A stretch of 64,000 nucleotides of DNA from Stictocephala bisonia (GCA_035578905.1 JAQJVL010000671.1:93436-157435); one strand, 5' to 3'. Positions 12,601-23,623 are shown, counted from the stretch's first letter. Numbers and translations: made by a program. Notes: generated by a model not told the origin, from the letters alone.

Positions 12601-14016
12601 GTAGCCCATTCGTTGAATCTGGTAGGAGTGCATGCAGCAGACGCTTCAGTTGAAGCACAAAGCTTTTTTGGAACTTTGGGGAGTTTGTACAATTTTTTTG
12701 TTGCTTCCACTTCGCGATGGGAAATTCTAATGAAGCATGTACCGACAACTCTAAAATCACAAAGCAAAACAAGATGGTCTGCGAGAATCGAGGCTGTTGA
12801 AGCTGTGTACAAACACTTTGGCAAAGTCATAGAGGCACTAGAAGAAATCCTAGATCACCCTTTCTCATCATCTGACTCAAAATCAGAATCTAAATCTTTG
12901 CTTGACAAGTTGAAAACTTTTGAATTTATTTTTTTGTGTTGTTTTTGGTATTCACAACTGAAAAAGATTGATGGTGTTAATAAGTTTCTACAAAGAGAAG
13001 ACTTAACAGTTGACCAGGCTTCCAGAAACATTCTAGGACTTTGACAGTTTCTGAAAACTTCACGAGAGTATTCACCATCTGAAGCACTTTCTGAAGCAAA
13101 GTTGATTGCACAAATGAATGATATATCTCCAGAATTCACAGAAAAAAGGAAGAGGAAAAGGAAAACAATGTATGACGAACTTTGTGAAGATGAAGCTGTA
13201 ACCCGCACCCCTGAAGAGCTGTTCATTGCATCCATGCTGCAAATTTCTGATAGGTTGATCATGGAAATGAGCACCAGATTTAAATCATTAGAGAATATCA
13301 ATGACAAGTTCGGGTTTTTGAATGGCGGCCAAATTAATGAAATGACCTTAGATGACTTAAAACTCAAAGCTGGTGAGTTGGCAGATACGTATAAGGAAGA
13401 CTTGAACAAAAAGGAGTTGATATTTGAAATCGAAAGTTTTAAAGGCTTTGCATTAGGAGTAGATAATAACTTGAAAACGTCTAGTGCTTCCGCTACACTA
13501 GAACTCATTTTAAAGAACAAGCTAGAAGAAATGTACCCGAATATTACAACAGGACTTAAAATATTCCTCACACTACCAGTATCAGTTGCTACCGGAGAAA
13601 GGAGTTTCAGCAAGCTCAAGTTGGTCAAAAATCACCTAAGAAGTTCTATGTCTCAACAAAGACTCACTGATCTTAGCATTATTACCATCGAACACAAGCG
13701 AGCCTCAAACATTAGCTTTGATAAAGTGATCAAAGAATTTGCGTCCAAAAAGAGTCGTAAAGTAATCATTAGAGATTAAGTTGTGACGCATCTAAAGTCT
13801 ATACTACTACTACCTACATACCATTGTTATTTATAGTGTGAATATTTGTATAAATTATAATACTTTATAAAAACTATGTCAACTTTTCTTAATTTATTTG
13901 TTTACCTATTCCATTTTTGTTTAATTTGTGAGGGATTTTTTGTTGTGGGTGAAGGGGGGGGAGGGGTGGCAAATTTTAGTTTGCCCCCCCTCAAAAATTG
14001 TCTAGATCCGGCCCTG
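9611..14016 (+). mobile_element. hAT transposon, 4.4 kb, with perfect 8-bp target duplication
   Basis: The element begins CAGGGCCGGA and ends TCCGGCCCTG, an inverted pair. It is flanked on both sides by the same 8 bases TAACTTAC (9603-9610 and 14017-14024), the size hAT elements produce. G-runs beside the left end and C-runs beside the right end extend the imperfect inverted symmetry. It carries a broken transposase of the zinc-finger MYM/TTF type. It sits in an intron of the cyclase gene in the opposite orientation. The intact duplication and near-intact reading frame suggest a fairly young insertion. Confidence 0.93.
10240..13779 (+). pseudogene. hAT transposase (TTF/ZMYM1-like), split and disabled
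   Basis: Exon 1 runs 10240-10375 (starts MDGRKRLSGAQYKK) with donor G/GTAAG. The acceptor TTTTTTACAG leads to exon 2 at 11337 and the join is in frame. Exon 2 has a TTF-type zinc-finger region (ETRNALYCIPCRLFS near 11740-11790), a DCTPDISHNEQMT block with a likely catalytic Asp (about 12312), YDNGANMAGKYKGVQ, the TRWSARIEAVEA block near 12770, and a C-terminal hATC dimerisation region (VATGERSFSKLKLVKNHLRS near 13585). Lesions visible: an in-frame TAA at 11732-11734, a one-base frame change near 12415-12421, and a TGA at 13042-13044. Minus-strand frames over this region are shadows. Confidence 0.9.
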
Positions 14017-14024
14017 TAACTTAC
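14017..14024. repeat. hAT target-site duplication, right copy
   Basis: TAACTTAC abuts the right end of the transposon and is identical to 9603-9610. Confidence 0.93.
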
Positions 14025-14092
14025 TACTTAAGTTATATGTTTACATAATACAACAAAATGATCCTTATACAGAGAAATCTCAATCTACTTAC

Positions 14093-14245
14093 AGGGGCGA
14101 AGTCCACATCATCTAAGTCAAATGGGATTGTTGTGGTAAAACTGATCATGCTCGCGTTGGTCAAGTTTGTCAAACTAAGTGTCTCGTTCAGCGTGGCATT
14201 GGGATTTGACTCAATCCACTGCTGCTTCTCTGAGTCAAAATCTAT
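14093..14245 (-). CDS. Ac76E: Ac76E-like exon: glycosylated extracellular loop
   Basis: The exon has 51 codons in phase 0 on both sides (acceptor TCTTGTTGCAG, donor CCT/GTAAGT). The peptide starts IDFDSEKQQWIESNPNATLN and is hydrophilic throughout. Within about 16 residues it holds four N-glycosylation sequons (NAT, NET, NLT, NAS). Extracellular loops of the second membrane cassette are glycosylated in animal adenylyl cyclases. Its donor lies 76 bases from the end of the hAT transposon at 9611-14016. Confidence 0.86.
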
Positions 14246-15662
14246 CTGCAACAAGAGACAGTCTTAAATTTGCACTTGCCAAGTGATTATTAATTATCAG
14301 ATTATATTATGAACAATCATAAAATAAATTACCTGAAATAAATTTTAAAAGTATAAATTTTTCCAAAATAAAGTAAGATTTCAGTTTTAATTTGGACGTT
14401 TTTTAGAATTACCAGTGAACTTTGGATTGGATTATTTTATTATTAAATATTTATGGGAATATATATTACGTACATACTAAGTTAATTTGTCATAAGAAAA
14501 TTAATTTTGACCCACTATCTCTTTTTATCTGACTAAGGTCAACTCCAAACCATCAAGAGACGAGAAGTTGGATAAATACTAATAAACAAGCTGGAAAAAA
14601 ACCAAGGTCATTAATGGGATAAAAAGGAAATAATTTATTTTTAAAATGGATTCAGCTTGTGATAGGATGAGAGTGGGGAGCACAAAAAATGCCAAGTCAA
14701 CTAATCAATAGAAAAAAGTGGATTGCAAGTTAATTTGAAAAAATTGAAAATTGAGAGATTACATACTAGATTTTTCTTCATTTGACAATTTATGCAATGA
14801 ATGGAAATCAGTTTTAAACTGATTATATTTTGAAAATTAAACTAAAGAAAATGTAACTGAAACAAGGATTTAGAAATAATGAATGAATGAATAAACAATG
14901 AACAGAATTGGTAACTACTCCCAATTAAACAAGAAGTTTTGAATGTTTTTCATAGATGAGCCAAAATTAACCAAAAAATTAAAAGAGAGAGAAAAGAAAC
15001 AACTAAGAGCATATCAAATTCAACCTAGTGCAAACATATTGTAGAGTATTGAGCATGAAAATTGCATAAAATAAAGATTTTAATCATGTTAAATCTACTT
15101 ATCGCAAAAGAAGAAAATATTATAATAAAATTGTGTAAACAATCACCGTACACTAATTTGTAACCATTTTGTTTATATTTTCCATACATATTTTTCCAAA
15201 AGATTTAAATTTAGAGCAAATAATTCTAACCTACAACAAAACAAGACTCATTTGAAACAATTATATGAATTTAGAAACCCCTGGAACCTTCTATTATGAG
15301 TAATCAATGTTATAATCAATTATTTCATGACAAAAGCAAAGCCATGACTTATTTTATTGGCTTGATTAATTTTTGTCAATTTCAATTATATTTATACTTT
15401 TGTTTTCCACATTTTTGTACATTGGTGGCATTTTAAATATATTTGTAAGGGACACAGGTTTAAAATTAGGAAAATTATTAAATGGACCTTTTGGACTTTG
15501 AATCCGTGACACCATTGTATTGGAAGCAGAAGTGCTACCAGGCGTTTTATATTTTTAGCTCAACTATTACTCTTACCGCCTTTAACTAAACCTTATATTA
15601 TTACTAACATATTTATATTGTGTTTCTATGAAAAGTCCATGAAGACAAAGTGCAATACACAC
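14246..15662. other. Intron, no recognised content
   Basis: This is AT-rich sequence with short simple runs (GAATGAATGAAT near 14880). I see no element or gene. Confidence 0.6.
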
Positions 15663-15867
15663 CAGAGTAATGATGGCACAGATGGATACAAGCAGGACAG
15701 TGAGTAGGAAGATGGACAGACGTATCCAACGGCTGTCACTGACCACTCGGCTCGAGTCCTCTGGAGTGGGGGAACTCTGGGGGCTGCAGCCTTCCGCCCA
15801 ACTGACGTAGACACACACTAACAGTGCTACTAGGGCAGGTCCGTACGCTCCATACAGGACTAGCCCT
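15663..15867 (-). CDS. Ac76E: Ac76E-like exon: TM8-TM9
   Basis: The exon has one base plus 68 codons (acceptor ATGTCCAG). It encodes a helix (GAYGPALVALLVCVYVSWAE), a polar loop with SPQSSPTPEDSSRVV, and a second helix (IRLSIFLLTVLLVSICAIIT). I place the donor at CTG/GTGTGT, which keeps phase 0 into the next exon. A second phase-0 donor 54 bases further on (TAT/GTTAGT, exon end 15609) would add 18 residues. The first is preferred because it ends the helix at a normal length. Confidence 0.85.
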
Positions 15868-16547
15868 CTGGACATGTCAACAAGCATTATGGTTTGTTCA
15901 AAACTAATGTTACACTATTTTACAAAAGACCAACCATTATTAAGGAAACAATGATTAGTGGAACACAGATAAGGTAACGCATAATCAGTTTTAGTTCATT
16001 TAATGAGTTCCTTTATATAATATAACCTGCTAATGTAAGCCCCATATTTAAAAAATTCTTTAACATGATATCTAACTAACTTGTGGGATAGGCCCCAGTC
16101 ATGTAATATTTATCTACACACATCCCCCACGGAGTGATCAAAATTTAGTGTTGGGTGTTTGGTACACTACACTTCAACTGGCTTGTATCATTGACCAATG
16201 AGAGAATTGATAGGGTCTAGGAATTTGTGCAGGTTTCGATATAAATAAATAAATAAATGGAAAAATAGAATAATGAAGTACAACAGTTCAAAATAACTTA
16301 AAACTGTTTATTTTGTAAATTCAATGAAATGGGTATCATTATTAATGAATAAAAATATGAAGGAAAACAATGTTTGGTAGAGATGTCTCTGAAACCATGG
16401 GAGATGCTAATGAATTTTACTAATAACCAAAAGAACAAAATGTCTAACTGATATACCTTTAACTTACTGAGATGGCGTAATATATAGTAATTGAACTAAC
16501 TTTTGAGATACAAAATAATAATAATAGTAAAAAAAAACAATCCTTAC

Positions 16548-16715
16548 TTGGGAACCATCAAAACCTGAACCACTGCCATACAAAGGAAGAGTACTGCGGC
16601 ACAAGCGACATAGAGACGGAAGGCAGGATCGGGCTGAGAGCGATAATCACGTTCTTGACCGGCCTTACGGAACCAAAGCATTGCAGGGTTGAGCTCTTCA
16701 GAATTGAACCATTTC
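16548..16715 (-). CDS. Ac76E: Ac76E-like exon: C1b end and TM7
   Basis: The exon has 55 codons plus split codons (acceptor TACTTTACAG, donor CCCAA/GTAAGG). It encodes KWFNSEELNPAMLWFRKAGQ, then ERDYRSQPDPAFRLYVACAA and VLFLCMAVVQVLMVP. The YR-QPDPAFRLYVACA stretch is the usual boundary where the second membrane cassette starts. The final 20 residues form transmembrane helix 7. Confidence 0.94.
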
Positions 16716-16768
16716 CTGTAAAGTATTAACCTACTTATTTCAATATGTAGCTCTGAATTGTGTAAAAT

Positions 16769-17184
16769 TAATTATATAAATAATTTACTGCCTTACTTGC
16801 ACAATCCATTTCAGTCTTATTGCAATGTATACATTTTGGGGATAACCCCATCTTCATAGCATCTTAAAATATGAAACTACACAAACTTAGTTAATTTAGT
16901 ACACTGTATAACGTTGTGGTGTATAAATTAAAATAAAATAAATATTGAAACAATTCGGATTAGATTCTTAACCTTCAAACATTTTGTATAGACTACTTTA
17001 AAAATAAAAGTGACAGTTCGTATCATATGGAAGGTGGGTGCTCTCATAAGGGCCAAGTTGAGCTGTTACTATGTGTTCGGTTTTTTATCATAGTTTCATA
17101 TATTGGATTTGCTGTGAAATGTATACATTGCAATAAAACTGAAATGGATTGTGCAAGTAAGGCAGTAAATTATTTATATAATTA
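16769..17184. repeat. Fold-back element with about 67-bp inverted arms
   Basis: Bases 16769-16836 are nearly the exact reverse complement of 17117-17184 (shared core GCCTTACTTGCACAATCCAT), separated by about 280 bases. Only one or two mismatches are visible. It lies wholly in the intron between exons 17452-17394 and 16715-16548. The form fits a MITE or fold-back transposon; I see no coding capacity. Confidence 0.8.
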
Positions 17185-17393
17185 TTAACCTACTTAATTA
17201 GATGGAAAAAGCACAAATATATTTTGTACTCACATTGGTTCATAGAATAAATGTTTTATTTTCAAATAAATTAGAACTGTGAAATTTGGAATTATTGTAG
17301 TATAAATAGGTCTAACTATTTCAATTTCAGAAGAAATTAACTTTGTACTCATTTTTTGCTCTATAGTTTCTAATTTTACAGTATCGTCCATAC

Positions 17394-17452
17394 CTGCATT
17401 CCAGACAGGTGCTTTTGCTTGGTAGAAGATTAGACTCGATCATAGCAATACT
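17394..17452 (-). CDS. Ac76E: Ac76E-like micro-exon: end of C1b
   Basis: This 59-base exon (19 codons plus 2 bases) sits between TTTTTTCAG and AG/GTATGG. It encodes SIAMIESNLLPSKSTCLEC plus part of an arginine. SIAMIESNLLP is a conserved continuation of C1b in Ac76E-type cyclases. It is too short to show as an open reading frame and was found by looking for the expected continuation. Confidence 0.92.
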
Positions 17453-18009
17453 CTGAAAAAATAAAAAAATCACTTAACGGTTAACAATATCCGTTTCAGA
17501 AATAGTTTTAATTTATATCCTTTCTATTTACCAATTTGTTGAAAAATCTATTTTTTAAATTCAATATAAGGATAAATCATTTTAATGTAGTTTACTTAGA
17601 TCCATGGGAGTGGTACAGGGGTAACAGACATGCCGAGATGAGTTAAGATTCATTTAAGGCATAGCTTTTAAAGAAGGAGGTTCTTCCCGATAAATAGGGC
17701 AACATTTATGATCTAAGCTGAGCAAAGAAGACAGTCGGTGCCATCGAGATACAAACTAGGTATTGCCTTAATTCCTTTTAAATTGTCTTAGATTTTCATT
17801 TTAAACACAATCCTAACATTAAAACTTTAGGGTTTTGTTAAGATAAATTGTATTGTGTGATTCTACAACAAAATATTTTAATACTGAACATTTTGAACTT
17901 ATTAGATTAATATGAAAATTACAAGGAGCTGCTAACTGTTGTTATGTCCCTAACTATTAGATAGCTGTAATAGTCTAGATCCTCACAACGTGATATATTA
18001 TCTACCAAC

Positions 18010-18234
18010 CGTAAGGCCGATGTTCTTGGCCAGTGTGCTCTCAGTTATGTTGGCAAAAGGCTTGTCAGCTCCCCAACACTCCACATATTTTGTCATCTTG
18101 CTGGGACTGCGGTTGCGGTTTAGTCGACCTCCCAAACTGCTGGCTCCTGGACTTGGACTTCGACTTATGTCTGTGTTTACTACAAGACCATTTCCTGATT
18201 CCTTCGACAACTCTTCCTTGGATTTGTTATCCTT
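18010..18234 (-). CDS. Ac76E: Ac76E-like exon: C1b regulatory segment
   Basis: The exon has 75 codons in phase 0 on both sides (acceptor TCAATTACAG, donor ACG/GTTGGT). The first 45 residues are polar and low in complexity, rich in Ser, Lys, Arg and Asn, with SRSPSPGASS, and could be phosphorylated. The last 30 are the conserved C1b block MTKYVECWGADKPFANITES followed by TLAKNIGLT. The variable part is much shorter than I recall for Drosophila Ac76E. The donor GTTGGT is non-consensus, but it is the only site that keeps the frame into SIAMIESNLLP. Confidence 0.92.
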
Positions 18235-18782
18235 CTGTAATTGAAGTATGCATTGTTAATTTTTTATTTGAAATTCATCTTAATCACTAATAAACTTAAA
18301 ATAACAAATTTTAATATAAATTTTAATTTAGGCATACAAATTCAGCAACTTTACTGTGTGTAAATATGAATTTTTCTAAAAATAGCAACATGATGTAAAA
18401 TTAAACTGTTTAAAAACTATAGTTTAGAACTAGCAATTTTTTAGTAAAAAAATACAGTGTAATGCCTAAAATAATGATTTATTTTGCTTAGAGAATATAC
18501 TGAATGTTAGAAGGCTGCACATGCATAGTCTATAAAGTAGTCTACAGTAATTAAACAGAACAATTGGTAGACGTTTTTAGTTTAATAAAAAACTATTATA
18601 AGGTTAAAAAAATACTACACAGTATAAAGAAAAAACTCAATGCTAATATAACAAGCTATTATATGAAAATAAATGACTGTAGAATAAATAGATTTTGAAT
18701 ATAAAAAGATACTTTGGATTTAATTTAGTTCAGTGAGAATATCAGTGAATTTACATCTAGATCTTATCAACAAGAGTGGGTG

Positions 18783-18917
18783 TTTTCCGTTAGTTCACTA
18801 CTATAATCATAACTTAGGTTAACCTAATATAACAAAACTAAACCTAACATAACCTAATCAAACCTAACCAAACCTAACATAACCTAACCAAAGTAGTAGT
18901 AGTGAATTAACGGAAAA
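18783..18917. repeat. Small inverted-repeat element with telomere-like AACCTAA core
   Basis: A 21-base end TTTTCCGTTAGTTCACTACTA (18783-18803) has its reverse complement with one mismatch at 18897-18917. Between them is an array of imperfect AACCTAA/AACATAA units (18820-18890). TTAGG/CCTAA is the usual insect telomere unit. The inverted ends suggest a short MITE rather than a telomere remnant. Confidence 0.65.
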
Positions 18918-19096
18918 GGTTCTCAAGAGTTTTTAAAAAATTAGTCTACATTAATTTAAATTACATAAATATAGTTATTGCCATGTAGTAATTTATTTTA
19001 TTTCATTACCGTCATAATTATCATTCTATTTGACATTCTATTTTTTTAGTTGTAATAAATGTTTTCTTCAATAATATACGTTATTTTGTAACTTAC

Positions 19097-19229
19097 CGAA
19101 GGTGGAATGATAAGGAACGTCTCCACTTTGTGATCGGAGAGGTAACCTTCCCTCTCATCCCCGTGGCCTGGCTCCACTTCGAACCTCCCGTTGAGTTGGT
19201 TCAGTGTAGCCCTAGTGATGTGCACCCTC
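19097..19229 (-). CDS. Ac76E: Ac76E-like exon: end of C1a
   Basis: The exon has one base plus 44 codons (acceptor TTTTGTTGTAG, donor TCG/GTAAGT). It encodes [20 protein letters not shown], then [20 protein letters not shown] and IPPS. RVHIT, EVEPGHG and YL-DH-VETFLI are the standard closing blocks of the C1a fold. It was read directly from sequence and follows a 6.7-kb intron. Confidence 0.94.
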
Positions 19230-19984
19230 CTACAACAAAATGAAAAATTTCAGACTTACATTTTTTGTGTGTTAAATTTAATTTTGAATGAATGTATTGA
19301 GGCCATTATGTTTTATACTATTCAGTTTTAGAGTTAGTAGTCAGAAATTGTGGAGTCCAAGGTTTGATTCCCCTTGGAGTTGAGGGTTGGGACTTAGCAC
19401 ACTGAATAATCATCATCTTTACCTGTCACAAGAAATCTTAACATCACTGACAAAGTCACGATTCAGCTCAGACTTGCCAAGTTAAATTACAAAAGATATA
19501 GAAACATTATAAAAACTTATACAGATATTTACATAAAAGACGAAAAGGTCATAAAATATTAAATAATCAAAAAACTACATAAAAAATGTTTGCAGTAAAT
19601 AAAAAAGAAAATTAAGTATTAAAATTAAACATAAAATAATAATAATAATAAAAAACATATCTTTGGTGTTGATGAATTCATCCAAACTGTAAAATGAATT
19701 CCACAACAACCAAGAATAAAATTTGCTTTTAAAAATGTCAAAGGGATATGAGCAAACCTTTCACTCTAAAAGGTTGTACACTTTTAAGGATATTAAAATA
19801 TGGCTAGTAAGAATTTTACTTAAACAAAAAAAATTTCTAATATTGATTAAACAAAAAAATTGTTTCGATTACGAGTGTTATGTTCATGGATTGTATGTTT
19901 AAAATTTAGGAAATTTGGGTTTTTAAATATGTAAATTACCTCATTATATATGTATAGATTTATGATTGTTTGGAAACAGAAATT

Positions 19985-20470
19985 TTTTATTTACAGTGCT
20001 CCCGGGAATCACAATTCAGAAGAGTCCTAATTGCCTTTTTTGTAATACTAATATTTCTGAAATTCTACTGCAATTACCATATAAAACTAGGCCGTATCTA
20101 AAAACTGATTGAAAGAAGGTAAAATATGCATCTTTTATGTAACTCATTGGTAAAATATCTGTTAGTCTACCTAATAGATAAATGACTCGTGAACATTTTA
20201 TATTAAGATAATCAATGTTGCAAACCAATTCATATTTTTATCAAGCCTAATATGCAAGAATTTAACTGTGTCTGAAAAGTTTTCATCCGGCAAACCAGTT
20301 CTATTCCTAAGGGTAAACAAAATTTTTTTTGTTTTCTGCTTATTTAACAAAAATCTATTTGCATGAAAGCAATTTGAGACGTTTCTTATTGTATATTAGT
20401 TAACAATTCTAGACCATTTACACTTTGACTGACATCTTAAAGGTTGTATCATCGCACACAGTACGGTTTT
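19985..20470 (-). pseudogene. Non-LTR retrotransposon reverse transcriptase fragment
   Basis: Read on the minus strand, a degraded DDTT motif is followed by NRFLLNKQKTKKILFTLRNR, then DTVKFLHIRLDKNMNW and, in another frame, KDAYFTFFQSVFRYGLVLYG. This order (YADD box, LLN-KT, FLG-LD-NW, AYFA-F-S-YGI) is that of Jockey/CR1-type LINEs. Frames shift and stops interrupt, so it is dead. It lies in the 6.7-kb cyclase intron. Confidence 0.78.
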
Positions 20471-20604
20471 GAGGAAATAGATAGTGGTAAATTATCAATG
20501 TAGATAAAGTTTTAAAGAAAAAGTGTCGTATTTTTTAAAATTAAAAATTAGTATTTGATGTAAAAAATATATTTATTGACATATGAAATAAATAAATTTT
20601 TAGT

Positions 20605-20880
20605 TATTTATTTAATCTTAGAATGCTGATCGTAGAGATATGGGGAAATATGGATTATGAATGAGTGTGATGAGTGTAGATGAGCGAATGTAGTCATTGT
20701 TACATACTAAGGCCGACTATTCCTTAGAAAGCGTCATTAATTAATAACCCATTGACAATTGAACAGCCAGTGGTTATCAGCTGATCACTTTCAACATTTT
20801 TTATGACTCTGATTAGGATCGAACTGAAATCCTATAGATTATGGAGATGGGCTAACCAGCAATGTTACCAACCAATTTAT
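20605..20880 (-). repeat. SINE family B copy (tRNA-derived)
   Basis: On the minus strand the head at the right has a B-box-like AGTTCGATCC. The body matches 56590-56870, and the tail ends with a GATCAGCATTCTAAG-type motif followed by AAATAAATAA. It is an intronic repeat. Confidence 0.8.
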
Positions 20881-21838
20881 TATATACCAACTACATGTAA
20901 TAAGTAGGATCCACACACACAACAAGTCTAACAATTGGTGGCATTGTAAATATAAAGTCCTCTCTTTCAACTAACAATGTATTTTATTCAATAATCAATT
21001 TAAGTTATTTTATATAAAAAGTATTTAAACCATTACAAACACTTTAAGTGTTGTATGTAGATTTACTTAATATAAATGTTAAAGTTGGCACTTAGAGTTT
21101 GCTTGTGTTAACAGGTAAATTCACGTAACTAGTTCTAAGTGCAACGGAGAACTAACTAACCAATCTAATTGACATACATTCTCCTTAGAGCTTTGATGCA
21201 GCAGTAGGAACAATGAAAATAATAATTTATACATCTTTTTTAAATGGATTCATTAGAAATTATTGTCTTCCAAATTCTGTTACAATAATACTCTGAGAAA
21301 ACAAAGGACATATTCAATAATTACAATATAAATTTATCTTTTAAAAGAAGTCATAAATTAAAAAAAACCTATTAGAAATCCCAAAATAAAAGAAGATTTA
21401 TTAGAAATAAATAAAATTAATTGTAGTATCTATGATAAAGTGTATACTGATCAGAAAAAAAAAAAAAATTAAATCCAAACTCAAAGCAAATCTGAAATAT
21501 GGACAGTTAAAAAAATCAGCAATAGCTAAACTTGTACTAAAAGAACAACTTTACAGCATTTAAACTTGTAAAGTGAGTTCACAATAATAAATATTTAAAT
21601 ACCTCTTAAACATTGCTCATTAAAAGATGTAAATAACTGAGATTTATTAATTTTATATGTGCTCATTTATCAATAACTCAATGTTGCAAATAAATTTATT
21701 GGTTGAGTACTAAAAGATGGAATTTTAAATATGTGGTATAAGTATATTGCAATATATTTAAGAATATTATATGGATACTTGAATAGTTGTTCAATTATCT
21801 TCTAGTTGTTATGATGAACTAAGTGATTCTAGCCGGCA

Positions 21839-22254
21839 CTATGGTGCAATGCTATAAGCCAACTACTTGACAGCCAAGTGTTGTGAAAATTTTAGGTGCT
21901 ATGCTCATAGTTTTCTTAATACAGATATGCCACTCTCTGGTTATCATTAAATTGAACAATACTATGGAAAGCTAGCGTGTTCGTGTGGGATGATAAACTG
22001 GATTTAGATGTTAGGCAGGAGAGAGAATTGATATCAAGCTTGTCGGTTTCACGAAAATCAGATCAATACAACGAGGTTCGGATTCCATTCTCAACTATAG
22101 TTCCCTCAATTAACCTATTGGATCATTAATAAATTGACCTCTTTAAGGAAAGTTTGATCTTATTAGTAACAATGACTACACTCATTCTTATCACATTCAT
22201 TCAGTAATAATAATCACCTATATCCTGACGATGAGCTTCTTGTAAGTGAATAAA
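21839..22254 (+). repeat. SINE family A copy, near full length
   Basis: It starts CTATGGTGCAATGCTATAAG and follows the copy at 55645-56084 through GAAAATCAGATCAATAC, GGTTCGGATTCC and the ACTACACTCATTC block to a tail of AAATAAATT. It is diverged but collinear. Confidence 0.75.
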
Positions 22255-22509
22255 TAAATTAAAAAAATTCAGATATTCATTATATACCCTGAAAATATTT
22301 TAAAAGTCTTTATCTGCATGAGATTATAGACAAATTTTTGCTTGGTACCATACTTATAAAAGATAATACAGATATCAATGTTGCATTTATAGGAAATTCC
22401 AATTTGCTAAGCCTTTTAATAATATTATCTCTATGAAATTCTTTATTGTTTAAAAGTCAAGGCTGTATCTTTAATTCTATGTTGAAGATGGAGCTGTATT
22501 GCTTTTCTG

Positions 22510-22663
22510 TATATAATTGTTAAAAATAACACAATTTAAACCAATAAAAACTTTAATAGTAAACAATTAAAATTGTTTTATTTTATTTAAAAAATTAAAA
22601 TAAACAATTGTTTACTATTAAAGTTTTATTGGTTTAAATTGTGTTATTTTTAACAATTATATA
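22510..22663. repeat. Near-perfect 154-bp palindrome
   Basis: The arm 22510-22569 (TATATAATTGTTAAAAATAA onward) is the reverse complement of 22606-22663 with one extra A. The 36-base centre is itself nearly self-complementary. A transcript would form a single long hairpin. It could be a MITE with TA-type ends or a hairpin RNA locus; I cannot tell which. Confidence 0.85.
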
Positions 22664-23410
22664 TCTTTAATGTTCATCTCCCTGAAAAACGGAGGTGGTT
22701 TGTGAAGTGTCTACAGAAAAGTTTGAATTTAAACCATGCCAAAGAAACTACCCTATTTGAATGAAACAATGGTGTTGCACAAATGTCTGAACAGGTAATG
22801 GTCCGAAACTTCCCACTTTGCATCCTTATTCAATTCCAACTTGCTCAACTTTCCTTAACAATTAAAATTCTTGATTTAATATCAGGTTTTTATTAAGTCT
22901 TGTTGTACAACAATATTTGAAATAGTTCTGCTTCACAGCACTGTCTGACTTTAAAATATTAAATAGGTTTTCATGGCAAACATTGATTTTAATACTGTAG
23001 TTAAATACATTTTTAGAAAACCATTGTTGCATTCACTTAACAGCTGTTCAAAGGAACAAAAATTACCTATATACAATTTTAACAATTCTTAAAACTAAAA
23101 ATTGTTCTTTAAATTAGCGTTTTCTGCTAGTGTATTTCATTAAATTCATATAAATGTAAATTTTTGTTCAATTACTGTGCATTATTGTTACACATTATTG
23201 TGCCAAATTGCTGTGAATTAATCTCAATTTGTTCCAACATTTATCATAAATTATTCAAAGCTCGTTACTGTTTTCAGACAGTTTCAATATTTCAGTGAAA
23301 AACTGTTTTCACCATAATAAAAGACAATCATCGCAGGTTTTAGACCACTTGGCATTGGTTGGGTGAATAAATGTGATGAAAAGTTGTTGCTAAATACAAT
23401 ACTAAATACA

Positions 23411-23623
23411 CCGACACAGCGTTTGAATGGTTGCCATTAACGTGGACACTACTAGAGAAGTCTGGGGTGTCCATGTTGGATAGTAGTCAAAGTTCAGATG
23501 TTGTGTAGGGAAGAGAACTGAGTGTCAGACTTGTCAGTTAGCTGAAAATCAGACCAAAACTACGTGTTTTGGATTCCACATAAAGCTGTAGGTCCCATAT
23601 AGCCCTGGCTATTGGGCTATTAA
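23411..23623 (+). repeat. SINE family A fragment, cut at a TTAA
   Basis: It matches family A from the GGTTGCCATTAACGTGGACA block to ATTGGGCTATTAA. There the expected continuation TAAATTG is replaced by CCCTAGAACGC, suggesting that another element inserted at TTAA. Confidence 0.75.

Larger units (their letters stand above)
8422..14092. other. Intron between exons 14245-14093 and 8421-8258
   Basis: The stretch 8422-9610 holds nothing I recognise. The rest is almost entirely the hAT transposon at 9611-14016. Confidence 0.65.

Noticed and set aside
12855..13628. 257-residue minus-strand frame
   Set aside because: It lies antisense to the hAT transposase, which has clear family motifs on the plus strand.
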